From Roseburia sp. CAG:303 (GTDB lineage: Bacteria; Bacillota; Clostridia; Lachnospirales; Lachnospiraceae): DNA of 34,558 nt. The DNA lies in NCBI GenBank assembly GCA_000437755.1, contig FR900109.1, forward strand, positions 1 to 34,558, given 5' to 3'. Shown piece by piece: positions 31,447 through 34,558 of the stretch; position 1 is the stretch's first letter, and every line of letters begins with the position of its first letter. The notes beneath the pieces were generated by a model, which had not been told where the DNA came from, made no database searches, and saw only the letters and a list, made by a program, of their open reading frames with translations. Position numbers and translations under genes: made by a program.

Positions 31447-32784
31447 ATGATGAGATCAATGTATTCTGGTGTGGCCGGACTGAAGGTGCATCAGACAAAA
31501 ATGGATGTAATTGGTAATAATATTGCGAATGTAAATACCATCGGATTTAAATCACAGAAAGTATCTTTCAGTGATTTGTTTTATCAGACATCCCAGATTG
31601 CAAGCGGACCAAATGAAGAGGGAACAAAGGGTGGTTCAAATGCAAGACAGGTAGGTCTGGGAACAACGGTAGCCCAGATATCCACAAACATTACGGATCG
31701 TGGTGGTGCACAGTCAACAGGAAATGCTCTGGATGTTATGATAAACGGAAGCAGTTTTTTCATTATCCAGGGTGATGACGGCGGAGAATATTACAGTAAA
31801 GCTGGTAATTTTACAACGGATGGTAACGGAAATCTGGTAACCGGTGGCGGAAATTATGTTATGGGATATACCGCTGCAAAAGATCCGGATACCGGTGATT
31901 ATACCTTACAGAAGGATAAATTAAGACCGGTTTCCATTTATGGTGCGGAATATATGACAACAGAACCGGCACAGACAACATCTGCAACACTTTCCGGAAA
32001 TATCAATGCACAGGACGATGCATTTGATACAAAGGGTTCCGGTATTATCAGTACAAAATTATATGCTTTTGACAGTCTTGGAAATAAATACGGTGTACAG
32101 TTCGATATCGAGAAAGTAAGTTCCACAGAATATACATTAAAACCATCTACCATTTATAACGGAACTACCGTAGAAGCCGGAATGTCTGCCGTGTTCAGCG
32201 GAGATGGTGTCAATGCAGACGGTTCTGTTACCCTGACATTTGATGGAACGAAGGGAACAATCACAAATGATCCGGCACAGTTTACCCTGAATATTACGGA
32301 TGGTTCTGCAAATCTTCCTTCTTTTGCCAGTGATATTACGGTTGATTTTTCCTCCATGACCAGTTACGGAAGCTCCACTTCTGTTTCGGCAAATGCTGGA
32401 ATTGATAATCTGGGAGCAGGAAAAGCGGTTGGTAATATGACGTCCTTTGGTATTTCGGATGACGGAAGTATCGTTGCTTCTTATACAAATGGTGACGTTG
32501 TTACCATCGGACAGCTTGTTACAGCACAGTTTTCCAATCCGTCAGGACTTGAAAAAGCAGGAAATAACCTTTTTGCACAGACATTAAACTCCGGAACAAT
32601 TAATTACCAGACCATCGATGCTGCAGGCGAAAGCATGACAGGCGGTGCGGTAGAAATGTCAAACGTAGATCTTGCAACTGAGTTTACAGACATGATTGTA
32701 ACACAGAGAGGATTTCAGGCAAATTCAAGAATTATTACTACTTCTGATTCCATGATAGAAGAATTATTAAGCCTGAAGAGATAA
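31447..32784 (+). CDS. flgE: Flagellar hook protein FlgE
   Basis: A 445-residue hook subunit forming the universal joint between rod and filament. The N-terminal D0 region has MYSGVAGLKVHQTKMDVIGN then NIANVNTIGFKSQKVSF. The middle domains are Gly/Ser/Thr/Asp-rich beta structure (TTSATLSGNINAQDDAFDTKGS; TLTFDGTKGTITNDP). The C-terminal D0 helix is VEMSNVDLATEFTDMIVTQR then GFQANSRIITTSDSMIEELL. Two adjacent ATGs (31447 and 31450) can serve. AGGAGGT at 31431-31437 is 9 bases from the first. A terminator-like hairpin begins 34 bases after the stop, so this may end the main early flagellar transcript. Confidence 0.96.
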   Translation: MMRSMYSGVAGLKVHQTKMDVIGNNIANVNTIGFKSQKVSFSDLFYQTSQIASGPNEEGTKGGSNARQVGLGTTVAQISTNITDRGGAQSTGNALDVMINGSSFFIIQGDDGGEYYSKAGNFTTDGNGNLVTGGGNYVMGYTAAKDPDTGDYTLQKDKLRPVSIYGAEYMTTEPAQTTSATLSGNINAQDDAFDTKGSGIISTKLYAFDSLGNKYGVQFDIEKVSSTEYTLKPSTIYNGTTVEAGMSAVFSGDGVNADGSVTLTFDGTKGTITNDPAQFTLNITDGSANLPSFASDITVDFSSMTSYGSSTSVSANAGIDNLGAGKAVGNMTSFGISDDGSIVASYTNGDVVTIGQLVTAQFSNPSGLEKAGNNLFAQTLNSGTINYQTIDAAGESMTGGAVEMSNVDLATEFTDMIVTQRGFQANSRIITTSDSMIEELLSLKR

Positions 32785-32817
32785 TAAAAGAGTTACGAAT
32801 TAGGATAAAAGAGGAAA

Positions 32818-32873
32818 GGACTTATGTATATAAGGCTTTGTTGCTTGTATGCATAAGTCCGTTTTATGGTTTT
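32818..32873 (+). terminator. Terminator-like hairpin between flgE and motA
   Basis: The arm 32818-32834 pairs with 32844-32860 over 17 bp (two G-U pairs, core GGACTTATG/CATAAGTCC) with a 9-base loop. It is followed by GTTTTATGGTTTT (32861-32873), an interrupted T tract. Termination is probably partial. The hairpin also contains a 10-codon reading frame (ATG 32824) with GAGGAAAGG ahead of it. Confidence 0.65.
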
Positions 32874-32947
32874 AATGCACAACTGATGTTGGAAAATTGA
32901 AAAATCCTTTGCAAAAATAAAAAAATTGAAAATATTGAAATTTTTTG
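32874..32947 (+). other. A-tract-rich spacer upstream of the motA promoter
   Basis: This is the rest of the flgE-motA gap (245 bp in all). It holds repeated AAATTGAAAA-like strings (near 32893, 32927 and 32935) and A or T runs at roughly helical spacing, which may make curved or UP-element-like DNA. No gene of 30 codons or more with a ribosome binding site is seen. In particular flbD (ylzI), often found here in relatives, is missing. Confidence 0.5.
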
Positions 32948-32976
32948 TTGGTAAAAAAGGTAAAGTGTGGTAGAAT
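32948..32976 (+). promoter_or_regulatory. Extended -10 promoter of motAB
   Basis: TTGGTA (32948-32953) and TAGAAT (32971-32976) are spaced by 17 bp, and TGG directly before the -10 makes an extended -10 (TGnTAGAAT). The start would give a leader of about 48 bases before motA. This lets motAB and later genes be transcribed separately from flgB-flgE. Confidence 0.65.
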
Positions 32977-33029
32977 AGTGCTATCTACGATAAAGTATTA
33001 AGTTAAAAAAAAAAGAAGGTGGAAGGAAA

Positions 33030-33824
33030 ATGGATTTAGCTTCAATCATAGGTATTGCAGCAGGTTTTATACTTTTGATATTTGGTATTGTATTTGGTGA
33101 TACGATTGACTTTGGGATGATTAATAACTTCATTGATGGTGCGTCCATTATTATTACAATTGGTGGTTCGCTTGCAAGTACCCTTACCTCAAATTCCATT
33201 AAAGATTTTATGAATGGTTTCAAGTCTATCAGACTGATTTTTAAGGCACCGGTACTTAATATTGAAGGTTCGATTAAGCAGATTATTGATTTGTCGAATG
33301 TAGCAAGAAAGGAAGGTCTGCTTGCACTTGAAGAGGCCGCACAGGATATAGATGATGTTTTTATGAAAAAAGGTATTCTTCTGATTGTAGATGGTACAGA
33401 TCCTGATTTGGTAAAAGGAATTATGGAAACAGAACTCAACTGTATGGAAGAACGACATGCAAAGGTAAGCGGTTTCTGGGATACATGGGCATCCATGGGT
33501 CCTGCGTGGGGTATGATTGGTACCCTGATTGGACTGATTAACATGCTGCAATTCATGAACGACCCGACAATGATCGGACCAAAGATGGCAGTTGCGTTAG
33601 TAACCACGTTTTATGGTTCTGTTATTGCGAACTGGCTGGCAACACCAACATCAAATAAACTGAAGCAGAATAATGAACAGGAAGTTCAGCTGAAATCAAT
33701 TATGATAGAAGGACTTCTTTCTATCCAGGCAGGAGAAAATCCACGAGTAATTGAGGAGAAATTAAAATCATTCCTGGCTCCGGGAAGCAGAGAACTCATG
33801 AATGATAGTGAAGGCGGTGAATAA
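33030..33824 (+). CDS. motA: Flagellar motor stator protein MotA
   Basis: A 264-residue stator subunit. MotA5-MotB2 forms the ion channel that turns the rotor. Four membrane segments are seen near residues 3-23, 31-50, 148-170 and 183-203, with the cytoplasmic loop between the second and third holding the charged FliG-contact region. The two functionally important prolines are conserved: Pro158 in WASMGPAWGMIGTLIGL and Pro206 in NWLATPTSNKL. The ribosome binding site is GAAGGTGGAAGG before ATG 33030. Whether H+ or Na+ is used cannot be safely read from sequence. It is directly followed by motB. Confidence 0.95.
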   Translation: MDLASIIGIAAGFILLIFGIVFGDTIDFGMINNFIDGASIIITIGGSLASTLTSNSIKDFMNGFKSIRLIFKAPVLNIEGSIKQIIDLSNVARKEGLLALEEAAQDIDDVFMKKGILLIVDGTDPDLVKGIMETELNCMEERHAKVSGFWDTWASMGPAWGMIGTLIGLINMLQFMNDPTMIGPKMAVALVTTFYGSVIANWLATPTSNKLKQNNEQEVQLKSIMIEGLLSIQAGENPRVIEEKLKSFLAPGSRELMNDSEGGE

Positions 33825-33826
33825 AA

Positions 33827-34558
33827 TTGGCCAGAAGAAAGAAACAGGAAGCACCTGCTGGTTCACCGGCATGGATGAGTACATTCAGTGATTTGATGAA
33901 TTTGCTTCTTTGCTTTTTCGTTATGTTATTCTCAATGTCTAATATTGATGAAGCAAAATTTGAAGAAATGGTTAAATCTTTCCAGGCAACTTTCAGTATT
34001 TTCGACGGAGGCGGTTCCTCTTTTACAGATGGTGTTTTGATTTCAAGCGGAGTGAGTCAGCTAGAAGAGCTGAATGATTATTATGAATCCATGGGAGAAA
34101 ATCAGGATGCACAGAATCAGCAGATAGCAGAGTCACAGGAACAGTATGAGGAGCAGAAAAATCAGCAGCTTCTTGAAGCTTCTGAGCAAATGGGAGAAAA
34201 TATACAGCAGCAGTTAAAAGCAGCCGGAATAGACAGTGGAAAAGTAGATGTCCAGGTGGAGACTCAATATGTCATGCTTACATTAAACGGTTCAGTTCTG
34301 TTTGATTCGGGAAGTGCAAATATAAGCAGCAATGCATATGATTTTATCAGTAAAATAGGAGACATACTTGTTCAGTATGACAAGCAGGATATCCAGATTA
34401 TAGGACATACGGATTCTGTTCCACAGTCATCAAGTAATAAGAAGTATTCGGATAATATGGAACTTTCGCAGGGAAGAGCGTATTCAGTATATACATATTT
34501 AAAAGATAATAAAGGAATGGATGTCAGTACAATGGGCTGTATGGGACGCGGTGAAACG
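33827..34558 (+). CDS. motB: Flagellar motor stator protein MotB (partial, runs off the end)
   Basis: The first 244 codons are in the window and the C-terminus is missing. MotB anchors the stator to peptidoglycan and carries the ion-binding aspartate. After a basic N-terminus (ARRKKQEAPAGSPAW), the single membrane helix TFSDLMNLLLCFFVMLFSMS contains the essential Asp22. A Gln/Glu-rich linker (QNQQIAESQEQYEEQKNQQL) follows, then an OmpA-like peptidoglycan-binding domain (NGSVLFDSGSANIS; IIGHTDSVPQ; LSQGRAYSVYTYL). The start is TTG at 33827, 2 bases after the motA stop, with AAGGCGGTGA at 33811-33820 as a near-consensus ribosome binding site. The first in-frame ATG (codon 17) would cut off the basic leader. 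Confidence 0.93.
   Translation, partial: MARRKKQEAPAGSPAWMSTFSDLMNLLLCFFVMLFSMSNIDEAKFEEMVKSFQATFSIFDGGGSSFTDGVLISSGVSQLEELNDYYESMGENQDAQNQQIAESQEQYEEQKNQQLLEASEQMGENIQQQLKAAGIDSGKVDVQVETQYVMLTLNGSVLFDSGSANISSNAYDFISKIGDILVQYDKQDIQIIGHTDSVPQSSSNKKYSDNMELSQGRAYSVYTYLKDNKGMDVSTMGCMGRGET

Noticed and set aside
32961..32993. Possible sigma-28 promoter before motA (TAAA with TACGATAA)
   Set aside because: The spacing is 21 bases instead of about 15 and the -10 matches only 6 of 8. The extended -10 sigma-A promoter at 32948-32976 fits better.
1..34558. CRISPR arrays, tRNA or rRNA genes, insertion sequences, prophage or defence genes
   Set aside because: I looked on both strands and saw no regularly spaced repeats, cloverleaf-like tRNA, transposase, integrase or toxin-antitoxin pair. 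The window is ordinary conserved chromosome.

Overview
The window looks like chromosomal DNA of a motile, low-to-mid GC Gram-positive bacterium of the family Lachnospiraceae (Roseburia/Agathobacter/Butyrivibrio-like). This rests on Firmicutes-specific genes (codY, addAB, the fla operon order), strong AGGAGG ribosome binding sites and protein sequence style. The genus is an inference. I see no tRNA, rRNA, CRISPR, IS element or phage gene. All genes but one are on the plus strand.

Region 1 (1-7110) is housekeeping metabolism: an aldo/keto reductase, then an apparent operon of an M18 aminopeptidase, a UDPGP-family sugar-nucleotide pyrophosphorylase, glutamine-dependent NAD+ synthetase and an unrecognised 8-TM membrane protein. 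A perfect 19-bp bidirectional terminator ends this operon and also the convergent minus-strand gene, a small membrane-anchored protein with a weak FMN-binding-like domain.

Region 2 (7110-20541) is DNA processing: addB-addA (double-strand break repair), an alpha/beta hydrolase with its own promoter, a coiled-coil J-domain protein, then comM-dprA-topA (competence ATPase, ssDNA-handling protein, topoisomerase I). The comM transcript appears to start with a promoter followed at once by a terminator-type hairpin.

Region 3 (20541-34558) is codY followed by a large flagellar operon: flgB-flgC-fliE-fliF-fliG-fliH-fliI-fliJ-motE/ylxF-fliK-flgD-TIGR02530 gene-flgE. A terminator-like hairpin and a new promoter then precede motA-motB, and motB runs off the end. 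The order is a condensed version of the Bacillus subtilis smf(dprA)-topA-...-codY-flgB region, lacking trmFO, xerC and clpQY between topA and codY. A 13/15 match to the CodY box precedes codY, and a weaker 11/15 match abuts the flgB promoter. CodY may therefore couple nutrient state to its own expression and to motility.

I found no clearly new biological system. The most interesting points are regulatory (CodY boxes, the comM leader, the flgE-motA junction), several in-frame tandem duplications in linkers or tails (comM, fliK, flgD), and poorly characterised genes (J-domain coiled-coil protein, 8-TM protein, FMN-binding-like protein). Nine start codons were placed by ribosome binding site and family N-terminus rather than by longest reading frame.
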